This document shows, piece by piece, positions 1-8,013 of a DNA stretch of 64,000 nt; within the stretch, counting starts at the first letter, position 1; each line of letters opens with the position of its first letter. Location of the stretch: contig NZ_CP109162.1 of assembly GCF_035920445.1 (NCBI RefSeq), positions 8,556,001 through 8,620,000 on the forward strand, read 5' to 3'. Source of the DNA: Nocardia sp. NBC_01730. Its GTDB lineage: Bacteria; Actinomycetota; Actinomycetes; Mycobacteriales; Mycobacteriaceae. The position numbers and the translations under genes are program-made. Below the pieces are notes generated by a model, which was not told the DNA's origin, ran no database searches, and was given only the letters and a program-made list of their open reading frames with translations.

Positions 1-105
1 CCGACCCCGGACATCGCGATGTCGGTCGGCGTGGTTACCCGAGTGGTCCTGGCGGGTGTCGTGGCGGTCGTCTCGCCGCTGGCCACCGTCGTTCCGGTTC
101 CCTGA
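1..105 (+). CDS. C-terminal end of an unidentified membrane protein (5' partial)
   Basis: An open frame runs from the left edge to a TGA at 103-105, giving 34 residues. They are hydrophobic and valine/alanine rich, with one segment (about residues 9-32) that fits a transmembrane helix, and the protein ends in a short VPVP tail. No catalytic motif is visible in so short a piece, so the family cannot be named. The start and most of the gene lie outside the window. Confidence 0.5.
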   Translation, partial: PTPDIAMSVGVVTRVVLAGVVAVVSPLATVVPVP

Positions 106-597
106 GGGGGGAAAATGCCGGTGGAGCGCGTGAACCGGAGGAAGTCAAATCTTGTCCGACCTGGCGGGGGAGTTGAGTGGATCGCTCGGCTTGGCCGCCT
201 CGCTGAACTGCTCGGCGATCAAGGCCATGGCGCAGGTAGTGCACGGCGCCGCACCGTCGCTAGTCGGCCACAATCGCGCGAACCCGGCCGCTCCGGAGAT
301 AACTAGAACACCCCATCCCGCAAACCTCCCGGCTGGATTCCATCCCATCGGCCGGCACGACTCTGTCCTATGGCGGTTATCCGAGACCGACGCATCGGAT
401 GGGCTGCATCTCGAAACTGCAGGTCAAGGCCTGACGAGGTAGGGTGTTCCCGCGGCGTACCGCACGCGGGCACCAGGGGTTTGCCACGACTTCGTGTTTC
501 TCTTCCGTTACTGTCCAGCAAAAAGCGCCTCGGTCGCTTAGATTGCCAACGGGTGGTGACACCCTGGTTTCGTATATCCGAAATGTGGAGGGCTGCT
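106..597. other. 492-bp region without a confident gene, upstream of the ABC transporter
   Basis: Two weak coding candidates overlap here on opposite strands. One is a TTG-initiated frame at 152-442 (+, 96 codons) with a GGAGGA about 9 nt upstream. The other is 145-348 (-, 67 codons), containing a CTTC pair. Neither resembles a known family, and both lose the GC-rich third-position pattern over part of their length. The segment 480-597 is relatively AT-rich and probably holds the promoter of the transporter operon, but I see no clear -10/-35 pair. Confidence 0.4.
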
Positions 598-1503
598 GTG
601 TCTGATCGATCGGTACTTGGCAGGCGCGCCCTGCGGGTGATGGGTGTGCTCGCTGCGGGCGCGCTGGTGCTGACGGGCTGTACCACGAACACCGAGGAGT
701 CCGGGCCTACGGCGGCCAAGGTGCAGGTGGACAAGGTCGACGAGATCGCGGCGCAGCTCCCCGACAAGATCAAACAGTCCGGCAAGATCGTCGTCGGCGT
801 GAACATCCCCTACCAGCCCAACGAATACAAGGACGCCAGCGGCCGGATCGTCGGGTTCGACGTGGACCTGATGGATGCGATCGCCTCCGTGCTCGGTGTG
901 CAGGCCGAGTACGTCGAGTCGGCGTTCGAGAAGATCATCCCGGCGATTCAGGCTGGTACCTACGACGTGGGCATGTCGTCGATCACCGACTCGAAGGAAC
1001 GCGAGCAGCAGGTGGACTTCACCACCTACTTCAACGCGGGGGTCCAATGGGCCCAGCAGAAGGGCAAGCAGGTCGACCCGGACAACGCCTGCGGTCAGAA
1101 GGTCGCGGTGCAGGCCACCACGGTGGAGCACACCGACGAGGTGCCCGCCAAGAGCGCCAAGTGCGTCGCGGAGGGCAAGCCCGCCATCGACATCAAGCCG
1201 TTCGACGAACAGAGCGGCGCGACCAACGCGCTGATGCTCGGTCAGGTCGACGCCATGTCGGCCGACTCCCCGGTGACGGCGTACGCGATCAAGCAGAGCG
1301 ACGGCAAGATCCAGAACGCGGGCCCCGTGTTCGATTCCGCACCCTACGGTTGGGCGGTCGCCAAGGGCGCGCCGCTGGCCGCCGTGCTGCAGAAGGCGGT
1401 CCAGCACCTGATGGACAACGGCAAGTATCTCGAGATCACGAAGAACTGGGGTGTCCAGGAAGGCGCGATCACAACGTCCGTCATCAACGGCGCCGTGAGC
1501 TGA
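598..1503 (+). CDS. Polar amino-acid ABC transporter, substrate-binding lipoprotein
   Basis: This is the extracytoplasmic binding protein of a glutamine/polar amino-acid ABC importer (SBP family 3). The GTG at 598 is chosen because GGAGGG lies 5 nt before it; an in-frame ATG at 583 is the alternative. From 598 the protein has 301 residues: a twin-Arg-containing n-region, a hydrophobic h-region and a lipobox VLTGC with Cys28, so it should be lipid-anchored outside the membrane. The mature part has family-3 features: IVVGVNIPYQPNEY at the start of lobe 1, GFDVDLMDAIA, YDVGMSSITDSKERE, and GWAVAKGAPL near the C-terminus. It is followed 3 nt later by its permease and then by the ATPase, a complete importer operon. 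The exact substrate cannot be read from sequence. Confidence 0.93.
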   Translation: MSDRSVLGRRALRVMGVLAAGALVLTGCTTNTEESGPTAAKVQVDKVDEIAAQLPDKIKQSGKIVVGVNIPYQPNEYKDASGRIVGFDVDLMDAIASVLGVQAEYVESAFEKIIPAIQAGTYDVGMSSITDSKEREQQVDFTTYFNAGVQWAQQKGKQVDPDNACGQKVAVQATTVEHTDEVPAKSAKCVAEGKPAIDIKPFDEQSGATNALMLGQVDAMSADSPVTAYAIKQSDGKIQNAGPVFDSAPYGWAVAKGAPLAAVLQKAVQHLMDNGKYLEITKNWGVQEGAITTSVINGAVS

Positions 1504-1506
1504 TCG

Positions 1507-2466
1507 ATGGCGACGAACGACACTCGCCCGACGCCTGGCGAATCAGGGGCCGGCGGGGCGGACGCGACGCGGGAGCCGGAGCCGATCAAAGCGGTTCCGT
1601 TGCGCAGACCCGGTCGCTGGATAACAGCGGCGGTCATCCTGGTCTTGGTGGCGCTGTTCGTCTACGGCGCAGCGACGAACCCGGCGTATCGCTGGGATAC
1701 CTACTCGAGGTACCTGTTCGACCGCAGGATCACCTCGGGCGCCATCGTCACGCTGGAGTTGACCGTGCTCGCGATGGCCATCGCGGTCGTGCTCGGCACG
1801 GCGCTCGCCGTGATGCGTCTGTCGCCGAACCCGGTGTTGCGGGCTTCGGCGTGGGTGTACCTCTGGATCTTCCGCGGCACACCGGTTTTCGTGCAGTTGG
1901 TGTTCTGGGGACTATTCCCCTCGTTGTACCGCCAGATCGATCTCGGTATTCCGTTCGGGCCGCAGTTCTTCCAGCTCGATGTGCAGGGCTTGCAGGCCGC
2001 GTTCACCTTCGCCGTGATCGGTCTCGGCCTCAACGAGGCCGCCTACATGGCCGAAATTGTCCGGGCCGGAATCAATTCCGTCGGTGAGGGGCAGCGCGAG
2101 GCGTCCATCGCGCTCGGCATGTCCTGGGGCCAGACCATGCGCAGGACCGTGCTACCGCAGGCCATGCGCGTGATCATCCCCCCGACCGGCAACGAGCTGA
2201 TCGGCATGTTGAAGACCACCTCGCTGGTCACCGCCATCCCCTTGTCCACCGACCTCTACGGCCGGGCACGCGACATCTACGGCGTGAACTTCCAGCCGAT
2301 TCCGCTGCTGCTGGTCACCGCTACCTGGTACCTGGCCATCACCAGCGTGCTGATGGTCGGGCAGTTCTATCTGGAGCGCTACTACTCGCGCGGCGTCTCG
2401 CGGCAGCTGACCGCCAGGCAGCTGCAGGAGCTCGCCGACGCCCAGCAGGTGGTGAAGGCGAAATGA
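1507..2466 (+). CDS. Polar amino-acid ABC transporter, permease
   Basis: This is the membrane permease of the amino-acid importer (HisM/GlnP type, 319 residues). An unusual polar N-terminal tail of about 45 residues precedes the first membrane helix ([16 protein letters not shown]). Five or so further helices follow. The cytoplasmic EAA loop, where the ATPase docks, is visible as [34 protein letters not shown] around residues 180-213. The gene begins 3 nt after the binding-protein stop, and its own stop overlaps the ATPase start by ATGA (2463-2466), so translational coupling is likely. There is a single permease gene, so the channel is presumably a homodimer. Confidence 0.95.
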   Translation: MATNDTRPTPGESGAGGADATREPEPIKAVPLRRPGRWITAAVILVLVALFVYGAATNPAYRWDTYSRYLFDRRITSGAIVTLELTVLAMAIAVVLGTALAVMRLSPNPVLRASAWVYLWIFRGTPVFVQLVFWGLFPSLYRQIDLGIPFGPQFFQLDVQGLQAAFTFAVIGLGLNEAAYMAEIVRAGINSVGEGQREASIALGMSWGQTMRRTVLPQAMRVIIPPTGNELIGMLKTTSLVTAIPLSTDLYGRARDIYGVNFQPIPLLLVTATWYLAITSVLMVGQFYLERYYSRGVSRQLTARQLQELADAQQVVKAK

Positions 2467-3251
2467 GCGTCGACATCGAGAAGACCACGCCCCCTCCGAT
2501 GATCGTCGCGGACCGGGTCTGTAAGAACTTCGGTGCGCTGCAGGTGCTCAAGGGCGTCTCGCTCGAGGTGGGCCGCGGCGAAGTGCTGTGTGTCATCGGG
2601 CCCTCCGGCTCCGGCAAGTCCACCTTCCTGCGCTGCGTCAACCACCTGGAGCAGGTGAACGCGGGCCGGTTGTACGTCGACGGCGAGATCGTCGGCTACC
2701 GGGAGAAGAACGGCAAGCTCTACGAGCTGCACCCACGCGACGCCGCCAAGCAGCGCCGCGAAATCGGCATGGTATTCCAGCATTTCAATCTCTTCCCGCA
2801 TCGGACGGCGTTGGAGAACGTGATCGAGGCCCCCACCCAGGTCAAGAAGATCCGTAAGGCGGACGCGGTGACCAGGGCGCGGGAGCTGCTCGACCGAGTC
2901 GGCTTGGCGGAGAAAGCGGGTGCCTACCCGGCGCAGCTGTCCGGCGGCCAGCAGCAACGCGTGGCCATCGCCCGTGCGCTGGCCATGGATCCGAAGCTCA
3001 TGCTCTTCGACGAACCGACCTCCGCGCTGGACCCGGAGCTGGTCGGCGAGGTGCTCACCGTCATGCGGGAACTCGCGCAATCGGGCATGACGATGGTGGT
3101 GGTGACCCACGAGATGGGATTCGCCCGCGAGGTCGCCGACCAGCTGGTGTTCATGGACGGCGGCGTGGTCGTGGAGGCGGGTCCGCCCCGCGAAGTGCTG
3201 GCCGCCCCGCGACACGAACGTACCAAGGCGTTCCTCTCCCGACTGCTCTGA
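2463..3251 (+). CDS. Polar amino-acid ABC transporter, ATP-binding protein
   Basis: This is the cytoplasmic ATPase that powers the importer (262 residues, GlnQ/HisP class). Walker A is GPSGSGKS at residues 46-53; the Q-loop lies in [14 protein letters not shown]; the signature LSGGQQQR is followed by Walker B LMLFDEP and the switch His in VVTHEMGFA. All nucleotide-binding residues are intact. Compared with GlnQ it has a short insertion after the first beta-sheet ([16 protein letters not shown]), as seen in many actinobacterial members. It overlaps the permease by 4 nt and is the last gene of the operon, ending in a strong hairpin shared with the convergent LysR gene. Confidence 0.96.
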   Translation: MSVDIEKTTPPPMIVADRVCKNFGALQVLKGVSLEVGRGEVLCVIGPSGSGKSTFLRCVNHLEQVNAGRLYVDGEIVGYREKNGKLYELHPRDAAKQRREIGMVFQHFNLFPHRTALENVIEAPTQVKKIRKADAVTRARELLDRVGLAEKAGAYPAQLSGGQQQRVAIARALAMDPKLMLFDEPTSALDPELVGEVLTVMRELAQSGMTMVVVTHEMGFAREVADQLVFMDGGVVVEAGPPREVLAAPRHERTKAFLSRLL

Positions 3252-3319
3252 CACCGGAAGAACGTAGTCGGATGGCACTTGGCGAGTACCGGTGCCGCCA
3301 TCCGACCGCGTTGGTGTCA
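3249..3319. terminator. Nested inverted repeat between convergent genes, likely bidirectional terminator
   Basis: The 10-nt arms GTCGGATGGC (3267-3276) and GCCATCCGAC (3297-3306) are exact complements. They are flanked by a second pair, TGACACC (3249-3255) and GGTGTCA (3313-3319). The structure spans the gap between the converging transporter ATPase and LysR genes and includes both stop codons. There is no clear U-tract on either strand. Confidence 0.7.
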
Positions 3320-4216
3320 CGCCTTGGCGTGCAAGCCGATTCGTAGCTGGCCGAGCAGCACCTTGGCGGCGGGGCCGCTGGGACGGTCGGTGCGCCAGGC
3401 AAGGGCGAGGCGCCCACGCAGCTCCGGCTCGACGATACGCAGCGTCCGCACTCCGAAGGCCGCCGCCTCACGCGCGGTGAGTTCGGGCACCACGGCGACG
3501 CCGAGCCCGTGCGCGGCCAGGCGCAGCAAAAGCGGAGGCGCAGCCGCCTCGTACGCGATGCTCGGCTCGAATCCCGCTGCGGCACAGGCGCGAGAGAAGA
3601 TGCCGTGAATTCCGGCGCCCGCGGGCAGACAGATCAGGGGCCGATCGCGCAGCGCGGTGAGCGGGACCTGGGCATCGAAGGTTGTGTCGGTCGCCGCGAC
3701 TGCCGCGACCACCGGTGTCTCCAGCACCACATCGATGCCGATGCCGGGTTCCATTTCCGCGCCGGTCAATCCGATCAGCGCGACATCCAGTTCGCCTCTG
3801 GCGAGGGCGGCGAGCATCCGCTCGGACGTGTCTTCGGTGAGGCTGATGCCGACCTGGGGATGGTCGTCGTGGAAATCGGCGAGCACTGCGGCGACATCGA
3901 ATTCGTCGACCGCCGCTCCCGAGATGAGGCCGACCCGGACCTGTCCGCGCAGCAGGCCGGTGAATTCGTCCACGGTCTGGGTCATGCGCTCGGTCGCGTC
4001 CAGCGCCGCCCGCGCATGGGGTAGGACTTCGGCGCCGACTTCGGTCAGCGTCACCGTGCGACCGCCGCGGTCGAACAGCGGCTGGCCGAGCTCGCGTTCG
4101 AGCCGGCGGATCTGCGCGCTCAGCCCCGGCTGGGCAAGATGTAGCCGGGCGGCGGCGCGGGTGAAGTTTGCCTCCTCCGCGACCGTCACGAAATAGCGAA
4201 GCTGCCGCAGTTCCAT
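3317..4216 (-). CDS. LysR-family transcriptional regulator
   Basis: A DNA-binding regulator of 299 residues, the usual LysR length. The N-terminal winged helix (residues 1-60) starts MELRQLRYFVTVAEEANFTRAAARLHLAQPGLSAQIRRLE, the canonical LysR helix-turn-helix, followed by the RELGQPLFDRGGRTVTLTEVG linker. Residues 90-290 form the periplasmic-binding-protein-like effector domain. It is divergent from the flavoprotein gene at 4287, with about 70 bp between, which is the usual arrangement of a LysR protein and its target. The inducer is unknown. Confidence 0.93.
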   Translation of the reverse strand: MELRQLRYFVTVAEEANFTRAAARLHLAQPGLSAQIRRLERELGQPLFDRGGRTVTLTEVGAEVLPHARAALDATERMTQTVDEFTGLLRGQVRVGLISGAAVDEFDVAAVLADFHDDHPQVGISLTEDTSERMLAALARGELDVALIGLTGAEMEPGIGIDVVLETPVVAAVAATDTTFDAQVPLTALRDRPLICLPAGAGIHGIFSRACAAAGFEPSIAYEAAAPPLLLRLAAHGLGVAVVPELTAREAAAFGVRTLRIVEPELRGRLALAWRTDRPSGPAAKVLLGQLRIGLHAKA

Positions 4217-4247
4217 AACTGTTGATTATAGATTCCAGAAGAACTAT
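4215..4247. promoter_or_regulatory. Candidate LysR operator in the divergent promoter region
   Basis: Dyad elements lie between the two divergent starts. One is ATAAC-N5-ATTAT at 4215-4229, overlapping the LysR start codon. The other is ATAG-N12-CTAT at 4228-4247. The spacing and AT-rich arms fit LysR recognition sites (T-N11-A type), but this is an inference from position and symmetry only. Confidence 0.35.
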
Positions 4248-4286
4248 CTGTTGTACTTCTTGTTTCGGATGGAGCATCGTCGAGGC

Positions 4287-5639
4287 ATGGGAAACAACGC
4301 CGTACAGGCCATCGACACTTTCACCGGCCCTGTGTTCCGCCCTGGCGACCCGGGCTACGACGAAGAGATCGCCGGTTTTCAGACCGCCTATGCGCACCGG
4401 CCCGCCCTGATCGTCGGGGCTGTGCACGCCGAGGACGTCCGTGCCGCCGTGGAATACGCCGCGCGCCACGACCTTCCGATCGCCGTGCAGGCGACCGGGC
4501 ACGGGCTGTCGGTCGCGGCCGATGGGGGAGTGCTGATCAGCACGCGTCGGATGACCGGCCTCCGGGTCGACCCGGCGACTCGTATCGCGCACGTCGGTGC
4601 CGGAGTGCGCGCGGGCGCGCTGGTCGAGGCGGCGGCCGAACACGGGTTGGCACCGCTGAACGGTTCGTCGCCCTCGGTCGGTGTGGTGGGCTATCTGCTC
4701 GGCGGCGGTGTCGGGCTGCTCGCGCGTCAATTCGGCTACGCGGCCGAGCGGGTGCGGGCGATCGAGCTGGTCACCGCCGACGGCCGGATGCGCAGGCTGG
4801 TACCCGGTGACGAGCTGTTCGGCGCCGTGCTCGGCAGTGGAGGAAACTTCGGTGTCGTCACCGCGCTCGAGGTCGAATTGTTGTCGGTCGCAATGGTGTA
4901 CGGCGGACAGCTGGTGTTCGACACGCCGCTGATCGAGCGGGCACTGGACGCCTGGCGGCAGTGGACCGCGACCGTGCCGGAGGAACTGACCTCGACGGTC
5001 ACCATGCTCACCTTTCCGGACATCCCGCAGGTCCCCGCGCCGCTCCGCGGCCGTTATGTGGCGTCGTTCCGGATCGCCTTCAACGGCTCTTCCGAGGAGG
5101 GTGAGCGCCTGGTCGCGCCGCTGCGGGCCGTCGGAGAACGGCTGAAAGACGACTTGCGCGCGATGCCATACACCGAGTCGCACACCATCCATAGCGACCC
5201 CGACCACCCGCATGCCTACGAGGCCACCAACGCGCTGCTCGGCGCGTTCACCGAGGAGGTGGCCGCCGCCTTGCTGGCCGCCGCGGGTCCGGAGTCCGGC
5301 GTCGACGCGGTGGTCGACGTCCGCCATCTCGGCGGTGCGCTGGCCCGGTCGGGCGATGTCGGCATCGCGGTGGACCACCGCGACGCCGCGTACATCGTGC
5401 GGGTCATCACCGGGCCCGAAGGCACTGCGGCGCAGGCTCGAGTCCGTGCCGCGCTGGCTGCGTGGACCCTCGGCCACAGTCTCAACTTCCTCTACGGCGC
5501 GGGTGCCGATGCCGACGAGGCGCAGACCCGCGCGGGCTACCTGCCCGGCACCTACGCGCGCCTGGCCGCGATCAAGGCGAAGTACGACCCGCGCAACCTG
5601 TTCCGGTTCAACCGCAACATCCGGCCCGCCGCAGGGTGA
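4287..5639 (+). CDS. FAD-binding oxidoreductase, berberine-bridge/PCMH type
   Basis: A flavin-dependent oxidoreductase of about 450 residues. The PCMH-type FAD domain covers roughly residues 40-210 (RPALIVGAVHAEDVRAAVEYAARHDLPIAVQATGHG, then GVVGYLLGGGVGLLARQFG). The berberine-bridge C-terminal element ends in YDPRNLFRFNRNI. The His of ATGHGLS matches the position that binds FAD through 8-alpha-histidyl. The position of the second covalent Cys of bicovalent members is SPSVG here, so only single attachment is expected. Start choice is uncertain: ATG 4287 gives a family-like N-terminus and ATG 4269 adds 6 residues. The divergent LysR gene is the likely regulator. Substrate unknown. Confidence 0.88.
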   Translation: MGNNAVQAIDTFTGPVFRPGDPGYDEEIAGFQTAYAHRPALIVGAVHAEDVRAAVEYAARHDLPIAVQATGHGLSVAADGGVLISTRRMTGLRVDPATRIAHVGAGVRAGALVEAAAEHGLAPLNGSSPSVGVVGYLLGGGVGLLARQFGYAAERVRAIELVTADGRMRRLVPGDELFGAVLGSGGNFGVVTALEVELLSVAMVYGGQLVFDTPLIERALDAWRQWTATVPEELTSTVTMLTFPDIPQVPAPLRGRYVASFRIAFNGSSEEGERLVAPLRAVGERLKDDLRAMPYTESHTIHSDPDHPHAYEATNALLGAFTEEVAAALLAAAGPESGVDAVVDVRHLGGALARSGDVGIAVDHRDAAYIVRVITGPEGTAAQARVRAALAAWTLGHSLNFLYGAGADADEAQTRAGYLPGTYARLAAIKAKYDPRNLFRFNRNIRPAAG

Positions 5640-5695
5640 GCACGGGCACCGCGCCGTCGCACCCTGGTGTGGCGCTGCGACCGAGATGCTATCCT

Positions 5696-5714
5696 TCTGA
5701 TATCACTCTGATAT
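5696..5714. repeat. Tandem TCTGATAT repeats upstream of the SPFH gene
   Basis: TCTGATAT occurs at 5696-5703 and again at 5707-5714, an 11-bp period (one helical turn), directly before the GGGAGG ribosome-binding site of the SPFH gene. It could be a regulator half-site pair, possibly for the ribbon-helix-helix protein encoded next door, or an overlapping -10 element. Confidence 0.4.
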
Positions 5715-5726
5715 TGGGAGGATGTC

Positions 5727-6611
5727 ATGCAGTTTCGATCTGCTTTCCGCGTCAACGGCTTCGTGGTGCTGCTGGGGTGGCTCGTGCTCACCGTCCTGTT
5801 CGGCGGTGGTGCCGTGCTCGGCTTCGCCGCGGGAGCCAGGAACGGCAACGTGCCCGCCGTGATCGGCGCGGTGCTCGCGACGGTCGTCGTGGTCGTGTTG
5901 CTGTTGCTCGCGACCGGTCTGACCGTGGTGAACCCGAACGAGGCCAAGGTGGTCCAGTTCTTCGGACGGTACGTCGGCTCGGTGAGCGAGCCCGGGTTCT
6001 TCTCGGTGATCCCGCTGACCGACCGCAAGAGCATCTCGCTGCGCGTGCGTAACTTCGAGACCCAGAAGCTCAAGGTCAACGACGCCGACGGCAACCCGGT
6101 CGAGATCGCCGCCGTGGTCGTCTACCGAGTGGTGGACAGCTTCAAGGCCGCGTTCGCCGTCGACGACTATGAGGTGTACGTCGAGACCCAGTCCGAGGCG
6201 GCTGTGCGCCATCTCGCCACCACACACCCGTACGACGCGCACGACGCCGACCGCACCAGCCTGCGCGACGGCGCCGAGATCGCCGAGGAGCTCACCGTCG
6301 AACTGCGCGAACGCACCGAGATGGCGGGCATCGAGGTGCTGGAGGCCAGGATCACCCACCTCGCCTACGCGCCCGAGATCGCCCAGGCCATGCTGGTCCG
6401 CCAGCAGCCCGCCCAGGTCGTCGCGGCGCGAACCCAGATCGTCGATGGCGCGGTCGGTATGGTCGGTCTCGCACTGGAGCGGCTCACCCGGGAGGGCATG
6501 GTGGAATTGGACGAGGAACGCAAGGCGTCGATGGTGTCGAACCTGCTCGTCGTCCTGTGTGGTGACCGGCCGACCCAGCCTGTCGTCAACGCCGGTTCGC
6601 TCTACTCCTGA
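5727..6611 (+). CDS. SPFH/band-7 domain membrane protein
   Basis: A 294-residue membrane protein of the stomatin/prohibitin/flotillin superfamily. Two hydrophobic segments near the N-terminus (about residues 10-35 and 44-66) form a hairpin or two helices. A band-7 domain follows from GLTVVNPNEAKVVQFFGRYVGSVSEPGFFSVIPL, typical of SPFH proteins, to about residue 230, with an Ala/Glu-rich stretch including LTVELRERTEMAGIEVLEARITHLAYAPEIAQAML. It has a good SD (GGGAGG 5716-5721, 5 nt before ATG). Such proteins scaffold membrane microdomains; no enzymatic role is visible. The RHH gene starts 11 nt after its stop, so the two form an operon. Confidence 0.9.
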   Translation: MQFRSAFRVNGFVVLLGWLVLTVLFGGGAVLGFAAGARNGNVPAVIGAVLATVVVVVLLLLATGLTVVNPNEAKVVQFFGRYVGSVSEPGFFSVIPLTDRKSISLRVRNFETQKLKVNDADGNPVEIAAVVVYRVVDSFKAAFAVDDYEVYVETQSEAAVRHLATTHPYDAHDADRTSLRDGAEIAEELTVELRERTEMAGIEVLEARITHLAYAPEIAQAMLVRQQPAQVVAARTQIVDGAVGMVGLALERLTREGMVELDEERKASMVSNLLVVLCGDRPTQPVVNAGSLYS

Positions 6612-6622
6612 GGCGGCAGCCC

Positions 6623-6781
6623 ATGGCTGAGCGCAAGAAACTGCTGCTACGCCTGGACCCGGCCGTCCACGACGCCATCGCGAAGTGGGCGGCCGACGAC
6701 CTGCGCAGCATCAACGCGCAGATCGAGTACGCGCTGCGGCTGGCGCTGGAACAGGCCGGGCGCAAACCGAATTCGAAGTAG
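6623..6781 (+). CDS. Arc-type ribbon-helix-helix small protein
   Basis: A 52-residue protein: ATG at 6623, TAG at 6779-6781. The start MAERKKLLLRLDPAVHDAIAKWA gives the short beta-strand (KLLLRL) and first helix of an Arc/MetJ ribbon-helix-helix fold. The second helix is SINAQIEYALRLALEQAG. RHH proteins bind DNA as dimers through the N-terminal strands. The gene lies 11 nt after the SPFH gene, a pairing I recall from other actinobacteria in which the RHH protein is often annotated as Arc family or toxin-antitoxin-like. No toxin is encoded next to it. Its 3' end overlaps the gene on the opposite strand (6711-6923). Confidence 0.8.
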   Translation: MAERKKLLLRLDPAVHDAIAKWAADDLRSINAQIEYALRLALEQAGRKPNSK

Positions 6782-6923
6782 GGTGCAGCGTGCGGTAGGC
6801 CTCGAACTCGTGGCCCGCGGCCGACATCGGCCGGCCGCGGGCCGCGAGCCGGGCGCGCCACCGCTCCAGGGCGGCCGACGGTGCCGGTTCGTCGATCGGC
6901 TTCCGATCGGCATCACCCCGCAT
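6711..6923 (-). CDS. Small hypothetical protein, tail-to-tail overlap with the RHH gene
   Basis: A 70-residue frame starting at an ATG 3 nt after the methyltransferase stop (TGA-GCG-ATG), so it could be co-translated with that gene. From 6923 down to about 6783 nearly every codon ends in G or C (..LERWRARLAARGRPMSAAGHEFEAYRTLHP..), the pattern of real genes in this genome. The last 23 codons, which overlap the RHH gene antisense, lose that pattern. No family is recognised. It may be a real small gene whose tail runs into its neighbour, or a gene whose original stop was lost. Confidence 0.42.
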   Translation of the reverse strand: MRGDADRKPIDEPAPSAALERWRARLAARGRPMSAAGHEFEAYRTLHPTSNSVCARPVPAPAAARTRSAR

Positions 6924-6926
6924 CGC

Positions 6927-7772
6927 TCACGGCTTCCCCGTGACGAAAATGGCGGTGCCGGGGAAGAGCTCGCCACGCAGGGGGCTCCACTGCCCCCATT
7001 CGCGGTCGAGCCATTCCGGCCAGTCCGGTTCGACGATGTCCTCCAGTAGCAGGCCCGCCGCGACGATCTCGCGAACCCGATCGCCGATGGTCCGGTGGTG
7101 CTCGACGTAGGTCGGCACGCCCTCGTCGTCGACCTCGACGTAAGGGGTGCGGTCGAAATAGGGGATCTTGGCCGTCAAGCCCGCCGGGCCGGGATCGTCG
7201 GGGAAGATCCAGCGCATCGGGTGATTCACCGAGAACACCCAGCGCCCGCCGGGCCGCAGCACCCGGACCACCTCCCGCATCACCAGCGCCGAGTCGGCGA
7301 CGAACGGGATGGCGCCGAACGCCGAGCACGCGAGGTCGAAGGAGGCGTCGGCGAACGGAAGGGCCTCGGCGCCCGCCTGCACCAGCGGCACCCGCGGCCC
7401 GCCGCGCGCCATCGCCGCCTTCCCGCGTTCCAGCATGCTTCGGGATAGATCGAGTCCGATCGGCACCGCACCCTGTCCGGCAAGCCAGCGCGAGCACGGC
7501 GCGGAACCGCAGCCGATCTCCAGGATGACCTTGCCCGCCACGTCGCCGAGCAAGTGCATGTCGCCCTCGTGCAGGCCCTCTGGGCACCAGACGAACTCGC
7601 CTCCGGGTGAGTCGACGCCGAGGAAATCCGCGTGCGTCTCGTGGTATTGCGCGGCGTCGGCATCCCACCAGCGTCGGCTGGCCAGCTGGCTGGCGTCCGA
7701 TCCGATCCTGGTCCGGGTCGTGCCCGCCGTCCCGAGTAGTGCATTGGCTTGCGCATGGCGATCTTCCGACAC
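6927..7772 (-). CDS. Class I SAM-dependent methyltransferase
   Basis: A cytoplasmic methyltransferase of 281 residues. Motif I is VILEIGCGSAPCSRWLAGQG, followed by the acidic end of beta-2 in PIGLDLS, motif II/III in ALPFADASFDLACSAFGAIPF, and post-motif VLRPGGRWVFSVNHPM. The Methyltransf_11 core covers about residues 65-180. The start is the GTG at 7772 (VSEDRHAQANALL); a longer frame upstream to 7895 is compositionally unlike coding sequence. The N-terminal WWDADAAQYHETHADFLG and the later DRTPYVEVDDEG segment match a class common in Mycobacteriales whose substrate is not known. It is transcribed divergently from rpsA. Confidence 0.88.
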   Translation of the reverse strand: MSEDRHAQANALLGTAGTTRTRIGSDASQLASRRWWDADAAQYHETHADFLGVDSPGGEFVWCPEGLHEGDMHLLGDVAGKVILEIGCGSAPCSRWLAGQGAVPIGLDLSRSMLERGKAAMARGGPRVPLVQAGAEALPFADASFDLACSAFGAIPFVADSALVMREVVRVLRPGGRWVFSVNHPMRWIFPDDPGPAGLTAKIPYFDRTPYVEVDDEGVPTYVEHHRTIGDRVREIVAAGLLLEDIVEPDWPEWLDREWGQWSPLRGELFPGTAIFVTGKP

Positions 7773-8013
7773 GCCCGTCAGCCTATCGGCGTGGTGGTAC
7801 TGCCGGTTTGCCCGGCCGGACCGAGGTCGCGTACGCTGAACGCGCGAGTGTCTTCCGTACAACCGTACCGAAGTTCGACCCGTGCTGCATTCCACGCGAG
7901 TTGCGTGCGGTACCTTCCTAAGTGTCCGTCTTCACACCTCGCGGTGAGTTCGCAGCGTACCGAAAGTTCCAATGTCCGCAACCGACCACAATCCGTCCGG
8001 AGCAAACCGACAT

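Noticed and set aside
3555..3590. tRNA-like GGCTCGAATCCCGCTGC segment
   Set aside because: It lies within the LysR coding frame and no cloverleaf arms can be drawn around it. No tRNA gene was found elsewhere in the window.
3468..5477. 669-codon minus-strand frame across the LysR and flavoprotein genes
   Set aside because: It overlaps two well-supported genes in other frames and its composition is that of a shadow.
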